Shown here: in pieces, positions 45,622-54,567 of the stretch
Layout: each line of letters starts with the position of its first letter
Position numbering within the stretch: position 1 is the stretch's first letter
Assembly: GCA_002717285.1 (NCBI GenBank)
Contig: PBDF01000005.1
Coordinates: 16,303-71,495, forward strand
Source: Magnetovibrio sp.
Lineage (GTDB): Bacteria; Pseudomonadota; Alphaproteobacteria; Rhodospirillales_A; JABHCV01
Direction: 5' to 3'
DNA: 55,193 nt
Program-made: the position numbers and the translations under genes
The notes under the pieces: model-generated
Seen by the model: the letters and a program-made list of their open reading frames with translations, nothing else
Database searches by the model: none
Told to the model about the DNA's origin: nothing

Positions 45622-47007
45622 ATGGTCACTTTTAATTTTTCACAATGTCCTGTTAGTGTTCCGCTTGTGAAAACGAGTTACAGGTGCATTAAGACACCAC
45701 TTCCAGTTCCCCAATCAGTTGAGATCTTTAAAAGACTAGATCACGTTGAGTCACGCTCAATGCATGGCCAACTGCCAATTGTTTGGGACAGGGCAAAAGA
45801 CTTTCAGGTATTTGACAAATGGGGCAACTGCTGGATAGATTTTACATCTACTATTTTTGTTGCTAATGCTGGGCACGCCAACAATATTATTATTCAGTCA
45901 TTAAAGAAAATCATAGATAAAGATTTATTGCATACATACACGTATGTCTCTGAAGTCAGGGCTGACTTCTTGCAGAAACTAATTGAGAATACACCTGAGG
46001 AAATAGAAAAAGCCTATCTTGTTTCTGCAGGGACGGAAGCTACAGAAACTGCAATAAAATTAATGCGTCTACACGCGCATAAAAAAAACAAAAGACGACC
46101 TGGCATTATCGCTTTTGATGGCAGTTACCATGGACGTACCATGGGAGCTGCGCAAATTAGTTCAAGCCATGTTCAAAGAAAATGGATGGGCTACGACGAT
46201 CCCAATATTTTCCGCCTTCCCTTTCCTTATCCTTGGGACAAGGATGGAAATCCAAAAACTGAAGACGGCAATGTTAGATTTGAGAGAGACATTGAAATTT
46301 TAAAATCACAAGGGATAAACCTGAAAAAGGACATAGGTGGAATAATATTTGAGTCTTATATCGGCTGGGCTGCAGCCTTTTTCCCTGTTCGATATGTACA
46401 AGCTTGGGTAGCATTTGCAAAAGAAAATAACTTCTTAGTCTCATTCGATGAAATTCAATCTGGCTTCGCCCGCACAGGTCCTCTTTTTGCATACCAGCAT
46501 TATAATGTAAAACCAGATATCATATGTTGCGGCAAAGGGATAAGTTCATCCCTCCCTCTTGCCGCCGTTCTTGGCAGGGCGGATGTAATGGATTTACCAG
46601 AAATTGGCTCCATGAGCAGTACCCATTCAGCGAACCCATTGTCCTGCGCCGCCGGCCTTGCCAATTTAGAGGAAATTGAGCGTCGTGGGCTTGTTGAAAA
46701 GTCTATGAAAAAAGGGGCAATCCTACACAAACGACTAAGTGATATGCAAAAAAGGTATCCGGAGTATATTTCACACGTTCTGGGGGTCGGCATGCTTGGT
46801 TCATTAATTTTCAATGACACAAACACAGAAAATGGTGCAAGTTTTTTTGCTAGTCAAATTTGTGAGGAAGCCATGCGAAAAGGTGTTTTATTGGTACACA
46901 CAGGAAGAGAGTCCATTAAGATTGGCCCCCCATTAACTATTCCGGAAGATGCTCTTGGCGAGGGACTGGATGTCCTTGATGAAATTTTACAAGAGTGCAC
47001 TAAATGA
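45622..47007 (+). CDS. Class III PLP-dependent aminotransferase
   Basis: The 461-residue protein matches class III aminotransferases: VSAGTEATETAIKLMRLHA, FDGSYHGRTMGAAQIS, SFDEIQSGFARTGPLFA (Asp 276, PLP N1 contact) and CCGKGISSSLPLAA (Lys 305, Schiff base). Most sugar aminotransferases in nonulosonic acid routes are DegT/AryC1 type; a class III enzyme here is unusual and may act on an open-chain or acyl substrate. It overlaps the next gene by 4 bp (ATGA). Confidence 0.87.
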   Translation: MVTFNFSQCPVSVPLVKTSYRCIKTPLPVPQSVEIFKRLDHVESRSMHGQLPIVWDRAKDFQVFDKWGNCWIDFTSTIFVANAGHANNIIIQSLKKIIDKDLLHTYTYVSEVRADFLQKLIENTPEEIEKAYLVSAGTEATETAIKLMRLHAHKKNKRRPGIIAFDGSYHGRTMGAAQISSSHVQRKWMGYDDPNIFRLPFPYPWDKDGNPKTEDGNVRFERDIEILKSQGINLKKDIGGIIFESYIGWAAAFFPVRYVQAWVAFAKENNFLVSFDEIQSGFARTGPLFAYQHYNVKPDIICCGKGISSSLPLAAVLGRADVMDLPEIGSMSSTHSANPLSCAAGLANLEEIERRGLVEKSMKKGAILHKRLSDMQKRYPEYISHVLGVGMLGSLIFNDTNTENGASFFASQICEEAMRKGVLLVHTGRESIKIGPPLTIPEDALGEGLDVLDEILQECTK

Positions 47008-47432
47008 CAAGCATACGTCATATGGGTATTGTTGTGAGTGATATGGATAAATCCATACATTTTTATACTGATCTTATCGGTCTTCAAAAAGTTCCTATTA
47101 GAGAAGAAACTGGACCTTTCATAGATAGCCTTCTCAATATGCAAAATGTTAAAATTCAAACCACCAAACTAGTTGGTGAAAACAGCACAACATCACTAGA
47201 GTTGGTATGCTTTGAAAATCCAGCCTCAACAAACTCGACACCCTTAAATGCAATTGGACCAACACACCTCGCTTTAAATGTTAATAACCTGGACGCACTA
47301 TACACCCGCCTTACAAAAGCAGGGGTTTCTTTTAATGATCCGCCCAGCATTTCCCCTGATGGCTACGTAAAAGTAGCATTTTGTCAGGATCCGGATGGTA
47401 CCTTTGTTGAATTAGTGGAACTAATTAAATGA
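47004..47432 (+). CDS. VOC (glyoxalase-fold) protein
   Basis: The 142-residue protein has the paired beta-alpha-beta-beta-beta repeats of the VOC superfamily. IRHMGIVVSDMDKSIHFYTDLIGLQ at the start gives a candidate metal ligand His, GPTHLALNVNNLD lies near residue 91, and CQDPDGTFVELVELI at the end supplies a candidate Glu. Such proteins are metal-dependent epimerases, lyases or dioxygenases. Overlaps of 4 bp on both sides place it in the operon; its reaction is unknown. Confidence 0.83.
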   Translation: MTSIRHMGIVVSDMDKSIHFYTDLIGLQKVPIREETGPFIDSLLNMQNVKIQTTKLVGENSTTSLELVCFENPASTNSTPLNAIGPTHLALNVNNLDALYTRLTKAGVSFNDPPSISPDGYVKVAFCQDPDGTFVELVELIK

Positions 47433-48268
47433 ATGACATTGCCATCATGCAGGGCAGGCTTCTTCCTCCCATTGATGGACGCATTCAGGCATTTCCAGCC
47501 ATGCTGTGGCGTAATGAATTTGCAAACGCTAAAAAAGCAAACATCTCTTGCATAGAATGGATATTTGAGAAGCCCAATCAACACCTAAATCCTCTCAGTA
47601 GCAATGTTGGAATTAAAAGTCTTCACAATTTAACTAATAAAAGTGGTGTCGGTATTCGCTCCATATGTGCTGATTATTACATGGAAGAACTGCTCATTGA
47701 TTCTGATGGCAACGTACGAAGCGAAGCTGTGAACCATCTAAACTGGCTTATAGACCAAGCGGCTAAATTATCAGTAATTTACATAGTTCTTCCTTTTGTT
47801 GACCTTTCATCACTAAACACAGTAGCCCATCAACATAGCCTCGTCTCACTCATGCAATCATTGGGGCCAAGGGCAGCTGTGAGAAATATAGAGTTGCATT
47901 TGGAAACAGACTTACATCCAACCATATTTAGTAGCATTTTAAAGTCAATTAACCATCGATCAATTAAAGCTAATTTTGATATTGGCAACAGCGCTGCCCT
48001 TGGTTATGACCCAACGGAAGAACTTAAATTGCTTACGCCCTTTCTTGGTAGCGTTCACGTAAAAGACCGCATACTTGGTGGCAATTCAGTCCCACTCGGA
48101 GTTGGGAATGCAGACTTTCCTACTTGTTTTAAATTGATATGCAGAGCAGGTTTTAAACGTCACTTTGTCTTGCAAGTTGCACGTGGTGAAGATGGGGATG
48201 AAATAGAGCTAGCAATCCAAAATAGAAAATTCGTTGAGCAACAACTGTCAAATCAAACAAAATGGTAA
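47429..48268 (+). CDS. TIM-barrel sugar isomerase/epimerase-like protein
   Basis: The 279-residue product resembles the xylose isomerase-like TIM-barrel family: MQGRLLPPIDGRIQAFPAM at the start, a central IELHLETDLHP, then IKANFDIGNSAALGYDP, GSVHVKDRILGG and a short C-terminal helix. The conserved Glu, Asp, His and Asp positions suit a divalent-metal sugar epimerase. It overlaps the VOC gene by 4 bp. Function in the sugar pathway is inferred. Confidence 0.82.
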   Translation: MNDIAIMQGRLLPPIDGRIQAFPAMLWRNEFANAKKANISCIEWIFEKPNQHLNPLSSNVGIKSLHNLTNKSGVGIRSICADYYMEELLIDSDGNVRSEAVNHLNWLIDQAAKLSVIYIVLPFVDLSSLNTVAHQHSLVSLMQSLGPRAAVRNIELHLETDLHPTIFSSILKSINHRSIKANFDIGNSAALGYDPTEELKLLTPFLGSVHVKDRILGGNSVPLGVGNADFPTCFKLICRAGFKRHFVLQVARGEDGDEIELAIQNRKFVEQQLSNQTKW

Positions 48269-48278
48269 AGGAGGCTTC

Positions 48279-49049
48279 ATGGAGCTGGGTTTAAAAAATA
48301 AGAGTCTGCTTGTTTCCGGCTCCAGCTCAGGTATTGGGTTCGCAGTAGCTGAAATATTGCTACAAGAAGGGGCAAGGGTACAAATCTCTGGACGTGACGA
48401 AAGAAAATTAGAAAATGCTTATAAAAATTTATCAGAAAAATATAGTGAAAAGAACGTTGTTGTTTTTTGCGGTGATCTAAACAAGAAAAAAATTATCAAC
48501 AAGGCTATTAAACAATTAATTGATAGTTTTAACGGTTTAGATGGAGTGATAGCGAACATAGGCTCAGGTTCAGGTTCATCTGGGTGGAATATATCAACTG
48601 ATGAGTGGCAATCGGTCATGGATTTTAACCTGATTGGTTCCATGAGCCTTGCTACAAGTGCTATCCCTCATCTTAAAGGCCGGGACAACCCAAGCATTAC
48701 CTTTATCTCATCAATCGCTGGGGTGGAAGCCATTGCTGCCCCAATTCCCTATAGTTCGGCTAAAGCTGGCCTGCAACAAGCTGCAAAAAATCTAGCGCGG
48801 CAACTTGGGCCTGAGGGCATTAGGGTAAATACAGTTGCCCCGGGTAATGTCTTAGTACCTGGCGGGCACTGGGAAACACAAATGAGAAAAAATCCAAACC
48901 ATTTAAAAAAATATTTACAAAGCGAGGTTCCCTTGAGACGACTAGCGGAACCAAGGGAAATTGCTGATGCAGTTATCTTTCTGACCTCAGCACGAGCGCG
49001 GTTTATTTCTGGTGCGTTACTATGTGTTGATGGAGCTCAAACCCGCTAG
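48279..49049 (+). CDS. Short-chain dehydrogenase/reductase 1
   Basis: The 256-residue product starts MELGLKNKSLLV at the ATG at 48279, with AAAGGAGG 6 nt upstream; an earlier in-frame ATG inside the preceding gene is less likely. It has the nucleotide motif VSGSSSGIGFAVAE, catalytic YSSAK and a C-terminal SGALLCVDGAQT. This classic SDR would oxidise or reduce a sugar hydroxyl with NAD(P). The active-site Ser lies in SSIAGVEA. Confidence 0.88.
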   Translation: MELGLKNKSLLVSGSSSGIGFAVAEILLQEGARVQISGRDERKLENAYKNLSEKYSEKNVVVFCGDLNKKKIINKAIKQLIDSFNGLDGVIANIGSGSGSSGWNISTDEWQSVMDFNLIGSMSLATSAIPHLKGRDNPSITFISSIAGVEAIAAPIPYSSAKAGLQQAAKNLARQLGPEGIRVNTVAPGNVLVPGGHWETQMRKNPNHLKKYLQSEVPLRRLAEPREIADAVIFLTSARARFISGALLCVDGAQTR

Positions 49050-49058
49050 GAGAATATC

Positions 49059-49910
49059 TTGACAGAAAAAGAAAATATTTCAGGATCAGTTTTGGCTTCA
49101 TTTAGACTTAATGACCAGGTTGCTATCATAACAGGTGGTGGAGGATTGCTTGGCCAAAAACACGCGGAAGCTATTCTTGAATGCGGTGGAATTCCAATCT
49201 TATTAGATATTGATTCGGATAAAGTAGACTATGCAGCACAAACATTAAGAAAAAAATATGGACAGCGCTGTTCAAGTCTTTGTGTGGACATCACCAATCC
49301 AGATCAAGTTAAATCATCTTGTAAAGAAATATTAAATCAATTTGGGCATATTGATATATTAATTAATAATGCTGCCAACAATCCCAGTATAGAGGATATT
49401 ACTGATAAAGGATGCTTGCAACTAGAAGAACTTCCACTTGATTTCTGGAACAAAGATCTCGCTGTTGGTCTCACGGGAGCTTTTTTATGCTCACGCACTT
49501 ATGGAGTAGCCATGTCACAGGCAGGCAAGGGGGTCATTCTAAATGTCTGTTCTGATTTAGCACTTATAGCTCCTGATCAAAGACTCTATAAAAAACCAGG
49601 ATTAAATGACAAGAACCAACCAGTAAAACCTGTTACTTATTCGGTTGTCAAAAGTGGCCTAATCGGATTGACCCGCTACCTGGCAACATATTGGGCTGAC
49701 CAAGGGGTTCGTGCAAATGCGATTGCGCCTGGTGGCGTTTACACAGAACAAGAAAAAGATTTTGTAAAAAAGTTAACCAATCTAATTCCAATGGGACGCA
49801 TGGCAAGTGCAGATGAATACAAAGCAGCCATCGCCTTCATGGTTTCAGATGCGTCTTCCTACATGACAGGAAGTATTATGTCCATTGATGGAGGAAGAAC
49901 TTGCTGGTAG
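49059..49910 (+). CDS. Short-chain dehydrogenase/reductase 2
   Basis: The 283-residue product starts at a TTG preceded by AGGAG with 7-nt spacing. It shows ITGGGGLLGQKHAEAI (cofactor loop), ILINNAANNP, catalytic YSVVKSG and a C-terminal TGSIMSIDGGRTCW. SDRs of this kind occur in nonulosonic acid loci such as ptm. It is the last gene of the sugar operon and converges on the FlmG-like gene with 7 bp between the stops. Confidence 0.88.
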   Translation: MTEKENISGSVLASFRLNDQVAIITGGGGLLGQKHAEAILECGGIPILLDIDSDKVDYAAQTLRKKYGQRCSSLCVDITNPDQVKSSCKEILNQFGHIDILINNAANNPSIEDITDKGCLQLEELPLDFWNKDLAVGLTGAFLCSRTYGVAMSQAGKGVILNVCSDLALIAPDQRLYKKPGLNDKNQPVKPVTYSVVKSGLIGLTRYLATYWADQGVRANAIAPGGVYTEQEKDFVKKLTNLIPMGRMASADEYKAAIAFMVSDASSYMTGSIMSIDGGRTCW

Positions 49911-49917
49911 GACATGT

Positions 49918-52086
49918 TTAAAGGTTAAACTTAGCCCTAATTTCAATTGCTATGTCACTCATGATTGCGCCCCAATCTTCATCTATTCTCTTGCGAAAAT
50001 AACGCAATGACGGTGCCCAGCCCGGTGCCTCAGGGTCACCTAATAAGTCAAAGTATTCTTTGATAGGCATAAAATTAAATGTTGGCACCCCAAGGCCAGC
50101 TGCTGTGTAAGCAACTGAAGATGTATGAGAAACCACTAGATCTAAATTTGAGATCAGGGCGCAAAGGTCATCTTGATCATTTCTCAGATCTATATCATCC
50201 CATGTGTGTAAATTTACCCCATAAAGTTTTTGCATTTTTGCTCGATCTTCTTTGCATTCAACATACATAAGGTTAATAAAGTCTATTCCTTTAATTGAAA
50301 GAATTGGCGCCAATTCCTCTACAGTAGCACCCCAACGGCCACGTCCACCAACAGCCTTTGTGCTTTGCCAAATCATTCCAACTTTGGGACAAGCTCCAAG
50401 TGCTCTCAACCTCTCCCCCCAAAATACAGTTCGCAATGGATTTGGTTTTAGGAATGAGTGGTTTGGTTCACTAGGAAAACTATCAATTGTTGGTCTTAAG
50501 AAGCCACCAAGATCGAGGATAGCAGACTGATAGTCAAAATCCACTTCACCGGTTTCTGCTTCTGTGTATGGACAGGGAAACACCTTGGCGTCTGCAAAGG
50601 AACGTTGGAAAAGATCAACTAGTCTGGGTTCACACTCTATATGGACCTCTGCACCCAATTCTAACATATCTGGTATCATACTTGCGTGACGTATCTCATC
50701 ACCTAAACCCTGCTCGCCATAAATTACTATTTTTTTGTCTTTCAAAGATGACCCATCCCACTGAGCTTGAGGAAATGAGCGGACAGGCGAGCTAAAACTC
50801 TCAGTTTCCCAACGAGAGAAATAGTTTTTCCAAGCTTCCTCCAAATGACCATAGCAAAATAAGGTTAAGGCATAATTGTAAGTTACGGTCGGATTATTAG
50901 GCATTAATTCAATTGCTTTTCTATATATTTCAAGGACCTCCGCTTTTTCTCCCGTGTGGACCAATACTATTGCTAGTGTGACCAACGCGGGGCCATGATT
51001 AGGATTCATTTTAAGGACTTTTCGAACGTATTTTTCTGATTCCTCAAATTCAAATTGACATTGAAGATTATTCGCAAGCTCACATAACAAGAGTGGTTCA
51101 TCAGGAAATGATTTTAATGCAGCCCGAATAAAATTTTCAGACTCCTCAAGCTTTTCCATCTGCCTAAGGGTCGCGGCAAATAGATAATAAGCATCAGTTG
51201 CAGAAACATCTATTTCCATTGATCTTTGAAATGCTTCAAGTGCCTCCTCATCGCGTCTTCGACGCATTAGTGCTCGACCCATGTTCGTATATATAAGGGA
51301 ATTATTTGGGTCTAATTCTATCGCCTTCTCAAAACACTCAATGCCTCTATCTAACTGATGATCAGATATTAAGACCTGAGCTAAATTATTGAGTGCCTCA
51401 CTATCTTTTGGGTCAACCTCTAATGCTTTATCCACAAATTCCTTTGCAAGATCGTAATCCTCTTTTAGACTATGGATTAATCCAATATTTCGAAACGCTG
51501 CCCCAGAAAAATTAGGGTCTATCTCCATCGCCTTTTCATAGCAAGTAACAGCTTCATCATATTGAAGGTTATCACGAAGAACATTTCCAAAATTGATTTG
51601 ATATTCAGGAACCATCGGTTTCTGCACTACAACTTTACTAAGTAAATCTGCGGCCTCCTGCAGTGACTTAGTACCTGGGCCTTTCTCTTTTGTACGGAGT
51701 AGATTCGCGAGGTCGTTCATAATATCCAGATCGCCACTTTCGATTTCTAGACACCGACGGTATGCAATTTCTGCTTGTTCTAGGTCTTTATGCTTTAAGC
51801 AAACTTTTGCAAAATTAGAATGAAATAGAAATACATTTGGCTCATATGAAATAGCCTCCTTTATAAGAGCAAGACCTTCTTCTAAAAAACCCAGTTGGTG
51901 AGCCAAAAAACCCAAAAGATGTAGTACGTTGGAATTCTTTGGGTCAACTTCCAAAATCTTACGATAGTTAATTTCAGCTTTTTCTAAATCACCTGTGTTA
52001 TGATAATTAATTGCATCTCTAAGTAGCACATCAGTTGAGTCTGTTGTGCCCTTACTAGCTAAATCTTGGTTGTCAATTTTTTTCAT
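49918..52086 (-). CDS. TPR-glycosyltransferase, FlmG-like (probable flagellin glycosyltransferase)
   Basis: The 722-residue protein has tetratricopeptide repeats through residue about 415 (for example AIELDPNNSLIYTNMGRALMRRRRDEEALEAFQRSMEI) and a C-terminal GT-B type glycosyltransferase domain (about 430-720) with IVIYGEQGLGDEIRHASMIPDM, CPKVGMIWQSTKAVGGRGRWGAT and LDLVVSHTSSVAYTAAGLGVPTFNF. This matches Caulobacter FlmG, whose TPRs bind flagellin and whose GT domain attaches a nonulosonic acid. The sugar operon converges on this gene, and flaF, flbT and fliC lie on its other side. The exact sugar is unknown. Confidence 0.83.
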   Translation of the reverse strand: MKKIDNQDLASKGTTDSTDVLLRDAINYHNTGDLEKAEINYRKILEVDPKNSNVLHLLGFLAHQLGFLEEGLALIKEAISYEPNVFLFHSNFAKVCLKHKDLEQAEIAYRRCLEIESGDLDIMNDLANLLRTKEKGPGTKSLQEAADLLSKVVVQKPMVPEYQINFGNVLRDNLQYDEAVTCYEKAMEIDPNFSGAAFRNIGLIHSLKEDYDLAKEFVDKALEVDPKDSEALNNLAQVLISDHQLDRGIECFEKAIELDPNNSLIYTNMGRALMRRRRDEEALEAFQRSMEIDVSATDAYYLFAATLRQMEKLEESENFIRAALKSFPDEPLLLCELANNLQCQFEFEESEKYVRKVLKMNPNHGPALVTLAIVLVHTGEKAEVLEIYRKAIELMPNNPTVTYNYALTLFCYGHLEEAWKNYFSRWETESFSSPVRSFPQAQWDGSSLKDKKIVIYGEQGLGDEIRHASMIPDMLELGAEVHIECEPRLVDLFQRSFADAKVFPCPYTEAETGEVDFDYQSAILDLGGFLRPTIDSFPSEPNHSFLKPNPLRTVFWGERLRALGACPKVGMIWQSTKAVGGRGRWGATVEELAPILSIKGIDFINLMYVECKEDRAKMQKLYGVNLHTWDDIDLRNDQDDLCALISNLDLVVSHTSSVAYTAAGLGVPTFNFMPIKEYFDLLGDPEAPGWAPSLRYFRKRIDEDWGAIMSDIAIEIRAKFNL

Positions 52087-52175
52087 TTAAAGCCAATTCC
52101 TAGCAGTTAACTAGGTGTTATTTGGCGTAGCATATGCATTTTTCTCACGAAATTAGCCACCAAAAAAATAAAAGT

Positions 52176-52604
52176 TTATGCTAATTTTTCTTCTACTGAC
52201 GGCTCAGAAGCAGCTTTTTCTAGTGCTGGGGGAATTGAGCGAAATCCAGCCGCAATTTGCCTATTTATGTTTATAAGAACATCAAGTTTCTTGGGATCAT
52301 TCTCTGCTAGTGCCTTATAGGTTTGCTTATCAACAAATATGCTTAAGCTTATAAGGTTGGCTCTTAACTGATCTGGAAGTGAGTTCTCCTCAGCTGCAAA
52401 AGCTTGAATCACTGTCCAAATTCTTTGATTGTAATTCAACGCCATAAAAAAGTCTTCCTCCTGCTCAAGTTTGCCAGCTTTAAACAAAGTCTGAGCAGCA
52501 AGTAATATCTGAGCTGCGTGTTCTAAGACAGCAGCATCAGTCTCATGTGGACTTTCTGTTGTCTTAATATTTTTATCGTACGCACCATATCCTGATCCTG
52601 TCAT
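52176..52604 (-). CDS. flaF: Flagellin regulator FlaF
   Basis: FlaF is needed for flagellin secretion or synthesis in Caulobacter and acts together with FlbT. The start at 52604 (MTGSGYGAYDKNIK) is chosen over an in-frame ATG inside flbT because it matches FlaF N-termini and AAAGGG precedes it. The 142-residue product has ALNYNQRIWTVIQAFAAEENSLPDQLRANLISLSIFVDK, the family core. It lies 4 bp after the flbT stop. Confidence 0.9.
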   Translation of the reverse strand: MTGSGYGAYDKNIKTTESPHETDAAVLEHAAQILLAAQTLFKAGKLEQEEDFFMALNYNQRIWTVIQAFAAEENSLPDQLRANLISLSIFVDKQTYKALAENDPKKLDVLININRQIAAGFRSIPPALEKAASEPSVEEKLA

Positions 52605-52608
52605 TCGC

Positions 52609-53016
52609 TTACCCTTTTGTAGCCTCTGATAGCACTTTTTCTTCATATTCTATGAGGCTTCTTGCACTTTTCAAGGCGCCATAGAAATCTTCATTAAAAA
52701 TCCTCGTGCCAATAATACTAATCAACTCAATGGCTCTAGGAGTGGGACAGGCCTCTTGAAATTGACGAGTGAGTTCCCTAAATGCGGGATGATGAACTTT
52801 ACTCTCCTCTGGGCTCCCTGACAGATACATCAATAAGGATACATAATAAATACGCTTTGCTGGAGAATTTGCCTGCTCTTCCTGCATTATATCTTTTTCA
52901 CGTAAAATTATTGACTTACTATGAATTAAGAAAGTCGCACTTTTCGAGCCATTTTCGATAACTGTGTTACCAATAACAATTTTTTCTTGGGGTTTTAGTT
53001 TTAAACGTAATGGCAT
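52609..53016 (-). CDS. flbT: Flagellin mRNA regulator FlbT
   Basis: FlbT binds the flagellin 5' leader in Caulobacter and limits its translation until the hook is complete. The 135-residue protein begins MPLRLKLKPQEKIVIGNTVIENG, with LREKDIMQEEQANSPAKRIYYVSLLMYL in the middle, which is diagnostic. It lies 107 bp after the fliC stop, beyond a terminator, and just before flaF. The fliC leader in this window has features fitting a FlbT target. Confidence 0.93.
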   Translation of the reverse strand: MPLRLKLKPQEKIVIGNTVIENGSKSATFLIHSKSIILREKDIMQEEQANSPAKRIYYVSLLMYLSGSPEESKVHHPAFRELTRQFQEACPTPRAIELISIIGTRIFNEDFYGALKSARSLIEYEEKVLSEATKG

Positions 53017-53070
53017 TTTTAACCTCTTCCCTACTACTTCTAATCTTACTTGCTTTACAACTGGTTAATC

Positions 53071-53104
53071 AAAAAAAATGGGTGAGACAAATCCCACCCA
53101 TTTT
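53071..53104 (-). terminator. Terminator after fliC
   Basis: On the minus strand AAAATGGGTGGGA pairs with TCTCACCCATTTT (one G-U) around a short loop and is followed by a T run. The same hairpin with small changes ends the second flagellin (54782). Confidence 0.9.
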
Positions 53105-53123
53105 CATTAGAAACCTCTAGATT

Positions 53124-54275
53124 TTATCTAAATAGTTGTAACACACTCATTTGTACCTGATTTGCAAACTCCAAAGCGGAAGTACCCAGAGACTGTCTTG
53201 TCTGCAAGGCCAGCAAGTTAGCTGACTCTTCTTCAAGGCTTGCATTCACTAGAAGACCGGCACCCGCTTCGAGGGTTTCAATTAGTTCTCCGGTAAAGCT
53301 CTCACGCGTTGTCAACAAACCAAGGTCAGCAGCAAAACCAGAAGAAGTGGTCCGCAAAGTAGAGAGCGCAGTAACTGCCTCACTTATAGATGTATCGATG
53401 TTTGACGCTGTTGACCACGACACCGTCGCAGCACTAAAACCTAGCCCCGTCACATTCAATGTTGATGACGAGATAACAATTGTCGTTTGGTTTTCATTGG
53501 TAGTTACGGTCAGGTCGTTACCGTTAATCAGGTTAATACCCTTATAACCAGCATCCTGATAGATCTTATTCATTTCAGTCATGACTTTTTCAAAGTCAGC
53601 TTCAAGATCAGTAACGCTAGAACCAGAACCAGTAGAACCAAAAACGGTCGTACCAGCCGCAATACCAAAGTTCCCAGGATTAGTTCCCGAAATAGTTACT
53701 TCGGTACCAGCAGTACCTGCAATTTCTATTTTATCCGTCGTCGTGTTATAGGTTGCAGTAAGTGCAGTATCTGTCGCCGTTATCAGGTCCAAAATCGTCT
53801 GAATACTGTTTGTAGCTGAGAACGTAATGGTTGTTGAAGAAGCACCATCAACAGCAATGATAAATGTGTTTGTGACAGATAAGCTCGTAAACGCTGCTGA
53901 CATCAAAGTCGCTGCTGTGTTTGTCGTAGATGCTGCAACAGTACTCTCAATTTTAGATATCTGTGCTGAAGCTTCTTTTGCTTGCTGAGCAATGGTTTTA
54001 GCCTGATCAACAAGCAATTCTAATGCATCAATACCTTTATCTGCAGCTTTTAGTGTCTGAATAGCCTGGCCCATGCCATCTTTGAGAGCGGCAAGGTCAC
54101 TAGCACGGTTATTCAAACTTTTAGCACTAAAGTATGCACTAGTGCCATCAAGGGCGCTGTTAACTTTCAGGCCAGTGGAAAGGCGCTCAGATGTGCGCTC
54201 AAATAATTTATTTGTAGACTGTAGTGATAGAAGGTTTGTACGAATACTCTGACTAAGATTTATGTCTTGTGCCAT
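53124..54275 (-). CDS. fliC: Flagellin FliC (copy 1)
   Basis: Flagellin forms the filament. The 383-residue product has the conserved N-terminus MAQDINLSQSIRTNLLSLQS with RLSTGLKVNSALDG, a Thr/Ser-rich variable middle (about 110-270), and the C-terminus LLALQTRQSLGTSALEFANQVQMSVLQLFR. TAGGAGCC lies 8 nt before the ATG but can pair with TCCTA just upstream. Transcription probably starts from a sigma-54 promoter about 265 nt away. Two blocks (101 bp and at least 82 bp) are identical to flagellin copy 2. Confidence 0.97.
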   Translation of the reverse strand: MAQDINLSQSIRTNLLSLQSTNKLFERTSERLSTGLKVNSALDGTSAYFSAKSLNNRASDLAALKDGMGQAIQTLKAADKGIDALELLVDQAKTIAQQAKEASAQISKIESTVAASTTNTAATLMSAAFTSLSVTNTFIIAVDGASSTTITFSATNSIQTILDLITATDTALTATYNTTTDKIEIAGTAGTEVTISGTNPGNFGIAAGTTVFGSTGSGSSVTDLEADFEKVMTEMNKIYQDAGYKGINLINGNDLTVTTNENQTTIVISSSTLNVTGLGFSAATVSWSTASNIDTSISEAVTALSTLRTTSSGFAADLGLLTTRESFTGELIETLEAGAGLLVNASLEEESANLLALQTRQSLGTSALEFANQVQMSVLQLFR

Positions 54276-54283
54276 GTTATGGC

Positions 54284-54296
54284 TCCTATTTTAGGA
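54284..54296 (-). promoter_or_regulatory. Hairpin covering the fliC ribosome binding site
   Basis: In the mRNA TCCTA-AAA-TAGGA folds as a 5-bp stem with a 3-nt loop, and the TAGGA is part of the ribosome binding site TAGGAG. This would hinder translation unless opened. Regulation by FlbT or FlaF is inferred. Confidence 0.5.
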
Positions 54297-54368
54297 TATT
54301 GTAAGGGCAATTCTGCAACCTTAAAATTATTTACCTGTTCTAGGATATGTTCAGGGCAATTCTACCTT
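54292..54368 (-). repeat. Imperfect direct repeat in the fliC leader
   Basis: Two copies at 54292-54322 and 54341-54368, period 49 bp, share TAGGATAT and AGGGCAATTCT on the plus strand. In the mRNA each gives AGAATTGCCCT followed by ATATCCTA, so both copies offer a TCCTA able to pair with the ribosome binding site. The GGCAA core also recalls the enhancer elements before flgE, flgF and flgI. Confidence 0.6.
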
Positions 54369-54551
54369 GAGACGAGAATATGTTTTTCAACTTGTTAATG
54401 TAGATACTCTAAAAAAATTTTGTCCTTGTGTTACTGTTTTTAAATTTTCAGATTTCAAAAACTTAAAAACAATTGTTAATTCCATCTTTTTTTCAAATTA
54501 TATACATTAGTCTTTAAATTTGGTTAATCAAAAAAGTTACGTTAATCATAA

Positions 54552-54567
54552 TGCAATAGATGGGCCA
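54552..54567 (-). promoter_or_regulatory. Sigma-54 promoter of fliC
   Basis: On the minus strand TGGCCC-N5-TTGCA matches the Caulobacter-type sigma-54 consensus with perfect spacing. It predicts a start near 54541 and a leader of about 265 nt. Confidence 0.75.

Noticed and set aside
54305..54321. Second sigma-54-like site close to fliC on the minus strand
   Set aside because: Spacing fits but the -24 box (AGGTTG) is poor; the site at 54552 is much better.
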